64,000 nucleotides of DNA from positions 124,001 through 188,000 of the forward strand of contig NZ_LIVV01000006.1 of the NCBI RefSeq assembly GCF_001905825.1, written 5' to 3'. The translations under genes and the position numbers were made by a program. Numbering within the stretch: the stretch's first letter is position 1; every line of letters starts with the position of its first letter. Shown here piece by piece: positions 48,129 to 57,255 of the stretch. The stretch is from Streptomyces sp. CB02009. Lineage in GTDB: Bacteria > Actinomycetota > Actinomycetes > Streptomycetales > Streptomycetaceae. Under the pieces are notes generated by a model. It worked only from the letters and a program-made list of their open reading frames with translations, had not been told where the DNA came from and made no database searches.

Positions 48129-48569
48129 GTGTCGATGAGCGGGTCGGGGCGGGAGCGAGGGGCGGAGGCCGGGGCTCCGTTCGGTGTCGCCGAGGTGACG
48201 GGGGTGTCCATGGTGCCCACGCTGCTGCACGGCGATCAGCTGCTCGTGCACTACGGCGGCCGTCTGCGGCCGGGGTGCGTGGCCGTGGTGCGGCATCCGC
48301 TCCAGCAGGATCTGCTCATCGTGAAGCGGCTGATCGAGCGACGTGACGGCGGCTGGTGGGTGCTCGGCGACAACCCGGACGCCGAGGGCGACAGCCGGGT
48401 CTTCGGGGCCGTACCGCCCGAGCTGGTCCTCGGGCGGGTGCGGGCGCGCTACCGGCCGGTGACGCCGGGGCGTCAGCGGTCGCTGGGGGTGACGCTCTCC
48501 TGGCTGTTCTCGGCGGTGAGGCCCGTCCGGCCGGGCCGGTCGGCCTCCAGGCGCTTGCGGGCGCGGTAG
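48129..48569 (+). CDS. sodX: SodX, nickel superoxide dismutase maturation protease
   Basis: A 146-residue S26 (signal-peptidase fold) protease that trims the SodN propeptide. Catalytic Ser27 lies in GVSMVPT and the general base Lys66 in LIVKRL. Unlike signal peptidases it has no membrane helix, so it works in the cytoplasm. GTG 48129 is preferred for its GGAG box. Its last 97 bases overlap the convergent CGNR gene, so the basic tail (VRPVRPGRSASRRLRAR) is coded opposite that protein's C-terminus. Confidence 0.93.
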   Translation: MSMSGSGRERGAEAGAPFGVAEVTGVSMVPTLLHGDQLLVHYGGRLRPGCVAVVRHPLQQDLLIVKRLIERRDGGWWVLGDNPDAEGDSRVFGAVPPELVLGRVRARYRPVTPGRQRSLGVTLSWLFSAVRPVRPGRSASRRLRAR

Positions 48570-49102
48570 GCGGCCACGTTGGCGCGGGTCGCGCAGCGGT
48601 CGGAGCAGTAGCGCCGGGAGCGGTTGGTGGAGGTGTCCAGGTAGGCGTTGCGGCAGGGCGGTGCCTGGCAGAGGCCGAGCCGGTCGGCGCCGAACTCGGT
48701 CAGGTGGAAGGCCAGACCCATCGCGCAGATCGCGGCGTATCCCGTGGTCGCGTTCGAGGAGTGGTCGGCGAGGTGCATGTGCCACCGGGGGCGGCCGTTC
48801 TCGTCGAGGATGTCGTGGCCGGAGATCTGGGGGCTGACCGGGAACTCCAGGAGGAGCGAGTTCAGGAGGTCGACGGCCCCCATGTGGTCGCCCTCGTCGG
48901 CCAGCGTGAAGACCGCCCGCAGCCGGGTCCGTACCGCGCGGAAGCGGGGCAGGTCCGCCTCCGTGACCCGCCGGGCCATCTGCGAGGCCGGGCCGAAGAG
49001 CTCCTTGATCACCTCGACGGAGGCGAGGGAGTCCTTGCCGCGCGCCGGCTCCTCGGTGTTGACCAGACGTACGGCGAAATCCGAGTAATGGGCCAGTTCC
49101 AC
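48473..49102 (-). CDS. CGNR zinc-finger transcriptional regulator (ABATE)
   Basis: A 209-residue regulator. An N-terminal ABATE (ligand-binding stress-response) domain spans about 1-140, followed by the CGNR zinc finger with CQAPPCRNAYLD and YCSDRCATRANVAAYRARKR, the last part being the DNA-binding helix. ATG 49102. Divergent from the methyltransferase gene with short inverted repeats between them, so it probably controls that gene. Confidence 0.9.
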   Translation of the reverse strand: MELAHYSDFAVRLVNTEEPARGKDSLASVEVIKELFGPASQMARRVTEADLPRFRAVRTRLRAVFTLADEGDHMGAVDLLNSLLLEFPVSPQISGHDILDENGRPRWHMHLADHSSNATTGYAAICAMGLAFHLTEFGADRLGLCQAPPCRNAYLDTSTNRSRRYCSDRCATRANVAAYRARKRLEADRPGRTGLTAENSQESVTPSDR

Positions 49103-49145
49103 TTGTAGTCCTTACTGCGGCGGGCTAGTGTCTCGGTCGGAAGGG

Positions 49146-49176
49146 GTAATAACTGTTTACCCTTAGAGGGTATTAC
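49146..49176. promoter_or_regulatory. Nested inverted repeats between the CGNR and methyltransferase genes
   Basis: GTAATA (49146-49151) pairs with TATTAC (49171-49176), and TACCCT-TAG-AGGGTA sits at 49158-49172. An AT-rich patch in a GC-rich genome, placed at the divergent promoters. Likely the CGNR operator. Confidence 0.55.
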
Positions 49177-49190
49177 AAAGAGGGGCAGGG

Positions 49191-49946
49191 GTGGCGATGA
49201 CCGGAACCGACTGGGCGGCCTGGCAGCAGAGCTGGGACCGTCAGCAGGAGTGGTACATGCCGGACCGTGAGGAGCGCTTCCGGGTCATGCTCGACATGGT
49301 CGAGGCCTTGGTGGGGCCGAAGCCCCGCGTCCTCGACCTCGCGTGCGGTACGGGAAGTATCACGGATCGGCTCCTCAAGAGGTTCCCGGAAGCGACGAGT
49401 ACCGGTGTCGATCTCGACCCGGCCCTGCTCGCCATCGCCGAGGGCCACTTCGCCGACGACGACCGCGTCACCTTCGTCACCGCCGACCTCAAGGACCCCG
49501 ACTGGGCCGCCGGGCTGCCCCACGACTCGTACGACGCCGTCCTCACCGCCACCGCGCTCCACTGGCTCCACAGCGAGCCCCTGGCAGGCCTCTACGGCAG
49601 GCTCGCCGGTCTCGTCCGCGACGGCGGCGTCTTCATGAACGCCGACCACATGATCGACACGACCACCCCCCGGATCAACGCCGCCGAGCGCGCCCAGCGC
49701 CACGCCGTCATGGACCGCGCGAAGGCCGGCGGCGCCCTGGACTGGGCCGAGTGGTGGGCGCTCGCCGCCGAGGACCCCGTCCTCGCCGGGCCCACGGCCC
49801 GCCGCTTCGAGATCTACGGCGAGCACGCCGACGGCGACATGCCCTCCCCGCGCTGGCACGCCGACACCCTGCTCGCCGCCGGATTCGGCGAGGCCAGGGC
49901 CGTCTGGGCCTCGCCCTCCGACACCCTGCTCCTCGCCGTGAAGTAG
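49191..49946 (+). CDS. Class I SAM-dependent methyltransferase
   Basis: A 251-residue Rossmann methyltransferase. Motif I is VLDLACGTGSITDRLL near residue 47, motif II GVDLDPALLAIA near 73, and motif IV YDAVLTATALHWLH near 110. It methylates an unidentified small molecule. GTG 49191 (AGGGGC upstream) is chosen; ATG 49197 is nearly as good. Probable target of the divergent CGNR regulator. Confidence 0.87.
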   Translation: MAMTGTDWAAWQQSWDRQQEWYMPDREERFRVMLDMVEALVGPKPRVLDLACGTGSITDRLLKRFPEATSTGVDLDPALLAIAEGHFADDDRVTFVTADLKDPDWAAGLPHDSYDAVLTATALHWLHSEPLAGLYGRLAGLVRDGGVFMNADHMIDTTTPRINAAERAQRHAVMDRAKAGGALDWAEWWALAAEDPVLAGPTARRFEIYGEHADGDMPSPRWHADTLLAAGFGEARAVWASPSDTLLLAVK

Positions 49947-49958
49947 CCCGCGCGGACG

Positions 49959-49998
49959 CGGAAGGGGCGGTACGGGTGCTCCCGTACCGCCCCTTCCG
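49959..49998. terminator. Bidirectional terminator after the methyltransferase
   Basis: A perfect 18-bp stem (arms 49959-49976 and 49981-49998) with a TGCT loop, between the convergent methyltransferase and transporter ATPase genes. Confidence 0.9.
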
Positions 49999-50023
49999 GT
50001 GCCTCTGCCTCAGCTGTCTCCGG

Positions 50024-50787
<764 letters not shown>

Positions 50788-50791
<4 letters not shown>

Positions 50792-51738
50792 GCCGATGCC
50801 TCCGGGGAACGCTTGAACGTGGTGAGGTTCGTCTTGACCCGCTGCCACGGGGTGGGCGGCAGGTTGCGCGTCGAACCGCGGGCGAAACGGCGCTCCAGGT
50901 AGTACTGGCCGACGCTGAACACGCTGGTCAGCGCGAGGTACCAGATGGAGGCGACGAAGAGCATCTCCATCACGGCGCCGGCCGTGCTGCCGATGTTCGA
51001 CGAGGCCCGCAGGAGTTCTGTGTACTGCACGGCCGAGACGAGTGACGAGGTCTTCAGCATGTTGATGAACTCGTTGCCCGTCGGCGGCACGATGACCCGC
51101 ATGGCCTGCGGGAGGACGACCCGGCCCATGGTCTTGGTCTGGGACATGCCGAGCGCGTGCGCGGCCTCGGTCTGCCCCTCGTCGACGGACTGGATGCCCG
51201 CGCGGACGATCTCCGCCATGTAGGCGCCCTCGTTGAGGCCGAGGCCGAGCAGCGCGACCATGAACGGCGTCATGACGTCGACGGTCTCGTTCTTGTAGAT
51301 CGGCCCGAGGTTGATGTACTCGAAGATCAGCGACAGGTTGAACCAGACGAGCAGCTGCACGTACACCGGGGTGCCGCGGAAGAACCAGATGTAGAGCCAG
51401 GCGACGGCGCCGGTCACGGGGTTCTTGGACAGCCGCATCACCGCGAAGACGACGCCGAGGACGAGGCCGAGGGCCATCGAGGCGACGCTGATGATCACGG
51501 TGTTCGCCAGGCCGTCGAGGACCGACGGGTCGAACAGTTTGTCCCACACCGTGTCCCAGATGATGTTGCCCTGGGAGAAGGCGTAGACGAGCCATCCGAG
51601 CAGGGCGACGACCACGACGCCGCTGACCCAGCGGCCGTAGTGCCGCACGGGGATGGCCTTGATCGCCTCGTACGGGGAACCCGAGGCGCCGGACCCGGCC
51701 GGAGCGGCGGCCGGGTCCTTGGAGATCTTGTCAGTCAT
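50788..51738 (-). CDS. Amino-acid ABC transporter permease
   Basis: A 316-residue PAAT permease. After a Pro/Gly-rich N-terminal tail come about six transmembrane helices; the EAA-type loop is EAAHALGMSQTKTMGRVVLP near 190. The C-terminus has an ERRFARGSTRNLP amphipathic tail. Single permease, so it probably works as a homodimer. Coupled to the ATPase gene. Confidence 0.93.
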
Positions 51739-51790
51739 GACGACTGCCCTTCAGTGGAGCGGGGAGGTCACTTGCCGGCTTCGGGGCAGG

Positions 51791-52756
51791 TCACTGGCCG
51801 GCGTTGACGGTGGCCGTCTTGACGGCGCTGTCCGAGACGTCCCACTTCTTCAGGGCATCGGCGTACGTGCCGTCCTTGATGGCCGCGTCGAGCGCTTCCT
51901 TGATGGCGTCGCGCAGCTGGGTGTTGTCCTTCGAGACGCCGATGCCGAAGAGGCCGACGTCGCTCTGGTTGCCGACGACCTCGAAGTCGTTGCCGCCGCC
52001 CGAGGTCTTCGCGATGTACGCGGCCACCGGGTAGTCGTTGAGGTCGGCCACGGCGCCGCCGGCCTTGACGCGGGTCTGCGCCTCGGCGTCGGTGTCGAAG
52101 GCCTGGATCGTCAGCTTGTTCGCGCCGCACTTCGTGGCCTGGGCCTTGAAGGTGTCCTCGTAGATCGTGCCGCGCTGGACGGCCACGGTCTTGCCGCAGA
52201 GGTCGTCGAGCGAGTTGATGTTCTGCGGGTTGCCCTTCTTGACCAGGAGGGAGACGCCGGAGCTGAAGTAGTCGACGAAGTCGATGCCCTTGCCGATCTT
52301 CTTCCCGTTGTCGTCCAGGCCCTCCTGGCGCTTCTTGTTGTCCGTCATCGAGGACATGATCACGTCCTGGCGGCCGGTGTAGATCGAGGTGATCAGACCG
52401 TCGAAGGTGCCCGAGGTGAACTTGAACTCGACACCGAGCTGCTTGCTCAGGGCCGCGGCGATGTCGGGGTCGACACCGACGATCTTGCCGCCCTCGGTGA
52501 ACTCCATCGGGGCGTACGAGGCGTCGGTGCCGACCTTGATGACACCGGCCTTCTGGATGTCCGCGGGGAGCTTCGAGAAGAGCGGGGCGGCGTTGGCGGA
52601 GCCGCCGTCCTTCGTCGGGGTGGCCGAGGAGCCGCCCTCGGTCTGGTCGCCACAGGCGGTCAGCAGCACGGAGCCGACGACCGCGGTGGCGGCGACCGCG
52701 GCAAGACGGGAGGTGCGGGTCTTGGCGGTCGTACAGCGCGTGGAGCGTGCGGTCAT
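51791..52756 (-). CDS. Amino-acid ABC transporter substrate-binding lipoprotein
   Basis: A 321-residue family 3 binding protein with lipobox VLLTAC (Cys35) after a basic signal. Binding-site segments are DASYAPMEFTEGGKIVGVD near 75 and the GTFDGLITSIYTGRQDVIM region near 118. It captures a polar amino acid outside the membrane for the permease and ATPase that follow. ATG 52756 has GGAGGA upstream. Large upstream region may contain nutrient-regulated promoters. Confidence 0.93.
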   Translation of the reverse strand: MTARSTRCTTAKTRTSRLAAVAATAVVGSVLLTACGDQTEGGSSATPTKDGGSANAAPLFSKLPADIQKAGVIKVGTDASYAPMEFTEGGKIVGVDPDIAAALSKQLGVEFKFTSGTFDGLITSIYTGRQDVIMSSMTDNKKRQEGLDDNGKKIGKGIDFVDYFSSGVSLLVKKGNPQNINSLDDLCGKTVAVQRGTIYEDTFKAQATKCGANKLTIQAFDTDAEAQTRVKAGGAVADLNDYPVAAYIAKTSGGGNDFEVVGNQSDVGLFGIGVSKDNTQLRDAIKEALDAAIKDGTYADALKKWDVSDSAVKTATVNAGQ

Positions 52757-53291
52757 GATCGGGTTCCTCCGGCGTGTGAGGGAGTTGCCAGTGGTCACGT
52801 ACGTCTCTTCGAGTGTCGTGACCTCGTGTGATTACGGCATCTTGCCATTCGGACCGCCTCAAACCGACGGCCACGGATGTCAAAATCGGATAACGGGTGA
52901 CCCGCGAATGCCAACAGGCCGGTACATCAGGGCCGGATCTTCTACTGGATGCCTTCCACGCCACCGAAGAATTTCCTGTTGATCTCGCCATTCGGACGAC
53001 ACGAAGGCCGCCAATCGGGTGCTTGAAGCACCTATATGGACATGGGGTGACGTGTCGTCCTCCGTCCGTGTCCGGCTGCGCTCGGTATGAGTCGCGTCAC
53101 CGAGCGGATATGGACTCGTCTGCGGTGCCGTCCGTCCGGTAAGAAGGATCCTTACACCCCTCATCCGGGGCTCAGGGCGCGTTGTGCGGCGCGCCCGCGC
53201 GGCTACCAGACACGGCGGCCGCGGGACCCGCCCACCGCTCCACACCAGGAGCGGCCAACCCTCAATGAAGCAGACTTAAGGGGTCAACCCA
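52757..53291. other. 535-bp intergenic region between the amino-acid importer and malic enzyme
   Basis: No gene recognised; a 81-codon open frame at 52897-53142 has poor codon bias. Contains two copies of ATCTNGCCATTCGGAC (52839-52854 and 52982-52997), an AAGGATCCTT palindrome near 53145-53154, and the promoters of both flanking genes. Base composition is lower in GC than the genes. Confidence 0.6.
52839..52997. repeat. Two copies of a 16-bp motif 143 bp apart
   Basis: ATCTTGCCATTCGGAC (52839) and ATCTCGCCATTCGGAC (52982) differ at one base. Their spacing of 143 bases suggests binding sites for one regulator serving both divergent genes. Confidence 0.65.
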
Positions 53292-54503
53292 ATGGCAGCG
53301 GAGATCGTCAATCCTCGCAATGACAGTGGTACGGAAGGAGCTCCGGAGGAGCCCTTCGATCCTGTCTTCGCCCTCCACCGGGGCGGCAAGATGGCCATTC
53401 AGGCCACCGTTCCCGTCCGTGACCGGGACGACCTGTCCCTCGCGTACACGCCCGGCGTCGCCAAGGTGTGCACCGCGATCGCGGAGCAGCCCGACCTGGT
53501 CAACGACTACACCTGGAAGTCCCAGGTCGTCGCGGTCGTGACCGACGGTACGGCGGTGCTCGGCCTCGGTGACATCGGCCCGGAGGCCTCCCTCCCGGTC
53601 ATGGAGGGGAAGGCCATCCTCTTCAAGCAGTTCGGCGGCGTGGACGCGGTCCCGATCGCCCTCGCCACCACGGACACCGACGAGATCGTCGAGACCGTCG
53701 TCCGTCTGGCCCCGTCCTTCGGCGGCGTCAACCTGGAGGACATCTCGGCCCCGCGGTGCTTCGAGATCGAGCGCAAGCTCCAGGAGCGCCTCGACATCCC
53801 CGTCTTCCACGACGACCAGCACGGCACAGCCATCGTCACCCTCGCCGCCCTCCGCAACGCGGCGAAGCTGACCGGCCGCACCCTCGGCGAGCTGCGCGCG
53901 GTCATCTCCGGCGCCGGCGCGGCCGGTGTCGCCATCGCCAAGTTCCTCCTGGAGGCCGGGCTCGGCGACGTCGCCGTCGCCGACCGCAAGGGCGTCGTCA
54001 GCCGCGACCGGGACGACCTCAACCCGGTCAAGCGCGAGATCGCCGACCTCACCAACAAGGCGGGCCTCAGCGGCTCCCTGGAGGCCGCCCTCGCCGGCGC
54101 CGACGTCTTCATCGGCGTCTCCGGCGGTACGGTCCCCGAGGCGGCCGTCGCCTCCATGGCCCCGAACGCCTTCGTGTTCGCCATGGCCAACCCGAACCCC
54201 GAGGTCCACCCCGACGTCGCGCACAAGTACGCGGCCGTCGTGGCGACCGGGCGTTCGGACTACCCGAACCAGATCAACAACGTCCTCGCGTTCCCCGGCA
54301 TCTTCGCCGGCGCGCTCCAGGTCCGGGCCTCCCGGATCACCGAGGGCATGAAGATCGCCGCGGCCAACGCGATCGCGGACGTCGTCGGCGACCAGCTCGC
54401 CGCCGACTGCGTGATCCCCTCGCCGTTCGACGAGCGGGTCGCCCCGGCCGTCGCGGCCGCGGTCGCCGCCGCCGCCCGCGCGGAGGGCGTCGCCCGCCGC
54501 TGA
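53292..54503 (+). CDS. Malic enzyme (decarboxylating malate dehydrogenase)
   Basis: A 403-residue short bacterial malic enzyme. The malate/metal site is seen in SLAYTPGVAKV and VHDDQHGTAIV, catalytic Tyr/Lys lie in the first third, and the dinucleotide fold is SGAGAAGVAIAKFLLEAG near 205. It oxidises malate to pyruvate, feeding NAD(P)H and pyruvate to lipid and polyketide synthesis. In S. coelicolor the corresponding SCO5261 is NADP-dependent. Cofactor here is not decided by sequence. ATG 53292 has AAGGGG upstream. Confidence 0.93.
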   Translation: MAAEIVNPRNDSGTEGAPEEPFDPVFALHRGGKMAIQATVPVRDRDDLSLAYTPGVAKVCTAIAEQPDLVNDYTWKSQVVAVVTDGTAVLGLGDIGPEASLPVMEGKAILFKQFGGVDAVPIALATTDTDEIVETVVRLAPSFGGVNLEDISAPRCFEIERKLQERLDIPVFHDDQHGTAIVTLAALRNAAKLTGRTLGELRAVISGAGAAGVAIAKFLLEAGLGDVAVADRKGVVSRDRDDLNPVKREIADLTNKAGLSGSLEAALAGADVFIGVSGGTVPEAAVASMAPNAFVFAMANPNPEVHPDVAHKYAAVVATGRSDYPNQINNVLAFPGIFAGALQVRASRITEGMKIAAANAIADVVGDQLAADCVIPSPFDERVAPAVAAAVAAAARAEGVARR

Positions 54504-54519
54504 CGCGTCGCACCCCGTG

Positions 54520-54554
54520 AAGGGCCCCGTCCTGCTGTGCAGGCCGGGGCCCTT
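54520..54554 (+). terminator. Malic enzyme terminator
   Basis: AAGGGCCCCG pairs with CGGGGCCCTT around a CCTGC/GCAGG inner stem, 17 bases past the stop. Confidence 0.85.
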
Positions 54555-54677
54555 TCGCGTACGGGAGCCGCCGGGAGGGGCCGCCGGGGCGAAGCGGTCG
54601 TGGCAGGCGGGCGAGGGACGCGCGTCACACGGGTCTGCGGTTCCGTGGGTCGGTCGCGGCGGCCTAGGGTCGGGGCC

Positions 54678-55643
54678 ATGTTCGCTGCCTACGCTGCCCG
54701 AATCGACCGCGACCAGCCCCTGAACGGCCTCGAATTGGGTGAACGCCCCGAGCCCGAGGTGCGGCCGGGATGGACCACCGTCACCGTCAAGGCCGCCTCG
54801 CTCAACCACCACGACCTGTGGTCGCTGCGCGGGGTCGGGCTGCCCGAGGGGAAGCTGCCGATGATCCTCGGCTGCGACGCCGCCGGGATCGACGAGGACG
54901 GCAACGAGGTCGTCCTGCACTCCGTGATCGGCCAGACCGGCCACGGCGTCGGACCCGACGAGCCCCGGTCCATCCTCACCGAGCACTACCAGGGCACCTT
55001 CGCCGAGCGGGTGACCGTGCCCCGCTGGAACGTGCTGCCCAAGCCGAAGGAGCTCTCCTTCGAGGAGGCCGCCTGTCTGCCCACCGCCTGGCTGACCGCC
55101 TACCGCATGCTCTTCACCAACGCCGGTGTACGGCCCGGGGACTCGGTGCTCGTGCAGGGCGCCGGCGGCGGTGTGGCCACCGCGGCCATCGCCCTCGGCA
55201 AGGCCGCCGGCCTGCGGGTCTTCGCCACCAGCCGTGACGAGGAGAAGCGCAAGCGGGCCGTCGAGCTCGGCGCCGTCGAGGCGTTCGAGCCGGGCGCGCG
55301 GCTCCCGCGGCGGGTCGACGCGGTCATCGAGACCGTCGGCGCCGCCACCTGGTCCCACTCCGTGAAGTCGCTGCGGCCCGGGGGCACGCTCGTCATCTCG
55401 GGCGCCACGAGCGGCGACCGGCCCGCGCACGCCGAGCTGACCCGGATCTTCTTCCTCGAACTGAAGGTCGTCGGCTCGACCATGGGCTCCAAGGACGAGC
55501 TGGAGGACCTGCTGTCCTTCTGCGCGGCGACCGGGCTCCGGCCGGTCGTGGACGAGGTCCTGCCGCTGGACCGGGCGCGGGAGGGCTTCGAGCGGCTGGC
55601 CGCCGGCGATCTCTTCGGAAAGATCGTCCTGAAGACCTCGTGA
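54678..55643 (+). CDS. Zinc-binding-dehydrogenase-family (quinone oxidoreductase-like) protein
   Basis: A 321-residue MDR-superfamily oxidoreductase. N-terminal GroES-like fold (LNHHDLWSLRGVG) and Rossmann motif VLVQGAGGGVATAAIALGKA near 155. The zinc-ligand Cys of the alcohol dehydrogenases is absent (no structural-zinc CxxC loop), so it belongs with the NADPH:quinone/enoyl-reductase branch. ATG 54678. Substrate unknown. Confidence 0.85.
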   Translation: MFAAYAARIDRDQPLNGLELGERPEPEVRPGWTTVTVKAASLNHHDLWSLRGVGLPEGKLPMILGCDAAGIDEDGNEVVLHSVIGQTGHGVGPDEPRSILTEHYQGTFAERVTVPRWNVLPKPKELSFEEAACLPTAWLTAYRMLFTNAGVRPGDSVLVQGAGGGVATAAIALGKAAGLRVFATSRDEEKRKRAVELGAVEAFEPGARLPRRVDAVIETVGAATWSHSVKSLRPGGTLVISGATSGDRPAHAELTRIFFLELKVVGSTMGSKDELEDLLSFCAATGLRPVVDEVLPLDRAREGFERLAAGDLFGKIVLKTS

Positions 55644-55733
55644 CGACCTCTTGATGACCCGTCGGTAGGACTGATGGGATCTCCGGCACGTGAAACGTGA
55701 ACAACGCTCACTTCCTCGTGCCGGAGGTCTACC

Positions 55734-57140
55734 TTGTCGCGAACCACCCACGCGTGGCGAACCACCCTGGTCACGGGCGCCCTCGCCGCCGCCCTGATCG
55801 CCCCCGCCGTCCCCGTCGCCGCAGCCCCCGAACGCCCGGGGACCGGCGGGGACACGATCCCCGCCCTCACCGACGAGCACGGCCGCGCCCTCACCCTGCG
55901 CGGCTGGAACGTCGGGGACAAGGCGCACGGCGGGGACGCCGCCCTCTCCGGGATCACCGAGAAGCACTTCCGCGACATGCGGGCCAAGGGCTTCAACTTC
56001 GCCCGGGTCCTGGTCTTCTGGGACGACCTGGAGCCACGGCCCGGCCAGTACAGCCAGTCCTATCTGCGGAAGGTCGAACGGATCCTGGACTGGGCCGAGA
56101 AACACGACGTCAAGGTCCTCATCGACGCCCACCAGGACGTCTTCGGGCCCGCCTTCGGCCACCGGGGCATACCCGCCTGGGCGACCAGGACCGACGGACT
56201 GCCGTTCACCCCGCACCCCGACGACTGGTTCGCCGAGTACTTCGAGCCCGCCGTGCAGCGCGCCTTCACCCACCTGTACGAGGACGAGGACCTGCGGCGC
56301 GCCCAGGCCCGGATGTGGCGGGTGCTCGCCGACCGCTTCGAGGACCACCCCGCGGTGCTCGGCTACGACCCGATCAACGAGCCGATGGGCGAGCTGCGCG
56401 AGGGCGAGGACCTGGCGACCGCCGCCCGCCGCATCGAGCGGGACCAGATCACCCCGATGTACAACCGCGTCGCGGACGCGATCCGCTCGGTCGACCAGGA
56501 CAACTGGATCTTCGTCGAGCCGACCCCCATCGTGGGCGAGGGCGTGCCCACCGGACTCGGCCGGATCGACGACCCGAAGATCGTCTACGCCCCGCACTTC
56601 TACAACGGAGCCATGGAGGCCGGCGGGGACTACGACCCGGGAGCCCGCTGGATCGAGAACTACGAGCAGGCCGTCACCCTGTACCCGAAGGAGTACAAGG
56701 TCCCCGTGGTGGTGGGGGAGTGGGGGCCGCTCGACAACGCGCAGCCGAACATGAACCGCTTCTACCGCGAGGCCATGGCCTCGCTCGGCCGCTACAGCTC
56801 CGGCTGGGCGGGCTGGGAGTGGTGCTACGGCGGCGGCTACTGCGCCGTGGACGGCACCGGGGCGTTCCGTACGAACAAGGAGCTGACCGCCGAGCCGTAC
56901 GCGGAGGCGGTCGCGGGCACGGTGCGCTCCGCCGCCTACGACCCGGCGGCCGGGGTCTACCGCCTCTCGTACGACTCCGCGGGGCGCCGCGGCTCCCGGG
57001 TCACCGAACTCGCCCTGCCGCCCGGCGACTGGCGGGTGACGGCCCGGGGCGCCGCGCTGGTGCTCCGGCCGGCCCCCGGCCGTGCCCTGGTCCTCGCGCT
57101 CCCGGGCACCCGGGTGACGGTGACCGCCACCCGCCGCTGA
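55734..57140 (+). CDS. Secreted glycoside hydrolase family 5 (endoglycoceramidase-like)
   Basis: A 468-residue exported (beta/alpha)8 hydrolase. TTG start at 55734 with GGAGG upstream gives a signal peptide (MSRTTHAWRTTLVTGALAAA, then cleavage near AAAPERP). The acid/base Glu is in GYDPINEPMGEL near 218 and the nucleophile Glu in VVGEWGPLD near 325. Overall order matches endoglycoceramidases and related GH5 lipid-glycan hydrolases. The last 90 residues form a beta-sandwich. Substrate is probably a glycolipid or beta-glucan. Confidence 0.86.
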   Translation: MSRTTHAWRTTLVTGALAAALIAPAVPVAAAPERPGTGGDTIPALTDEHGRALTLRGWNVGDKAHGGDAALSGITEKHFRDMRAKGFNFARVLVFWDDLEPRPGQYSQSYLRKVERILDWAEKHDVKVLIDAHQDVFGPAFGHRGIPAWATRTDGLPFTPHPDDWFAEYFEPAVQRAFTHLYEDEDLRRAQARMWRVLADRFEDHPAVLGYDPINEPMGELREGEDLATAARRIERDQITPMYNRVADAIRSVDQDNWIFVEPTPIVGEGVPTGLGRIDDPKIVYAPHFYNGAMEAGGDYDPGARWIENYEQAVTLYPKEYKVPVVVGEWGPLDNAQPNMNRFYREAMASLGRYSSGWAGWEWCYGGGYCAVDGTGAFRTNKELTAEPYAEAVAGTVRSAAYDPAAGVYRLSYDSAGRRGSRVTELALPPGDWRVTARGAALVLRPAPGRALVLALPGTRVTVTATRR

Positions 57141-57255
57141 GGCTTTGCCGGGGGCGCGCGCCCGGGACCGGTCTCCTGGGGCCCGAGTCCAGGGGTCCGG
57201 CTCCCCGGGCTCGCCTCCCAGGGCTTCGGCCGTCACGGTCCCGTCGGCCCGGCGG

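Noticed and set aside
52780..52840. Possible GlnR box before the amino-acid importer
   Set aside because: Only fragments of the GTNAC/GAAAC pattern, with wrong spacing.
52897..53142. 81-codon plus-strand open frame before the malic enzyme gene
   Set aside because: Codon-position GC bias is absent and no ribosome site precedes it; region looks regulatory.
53262..57236. 1324-codon minus-strand open frame
   Set aside because: Runs antisense through malic enzyme, the dehydrogenase and the GH5 gene; composition is that of a shadow frame.
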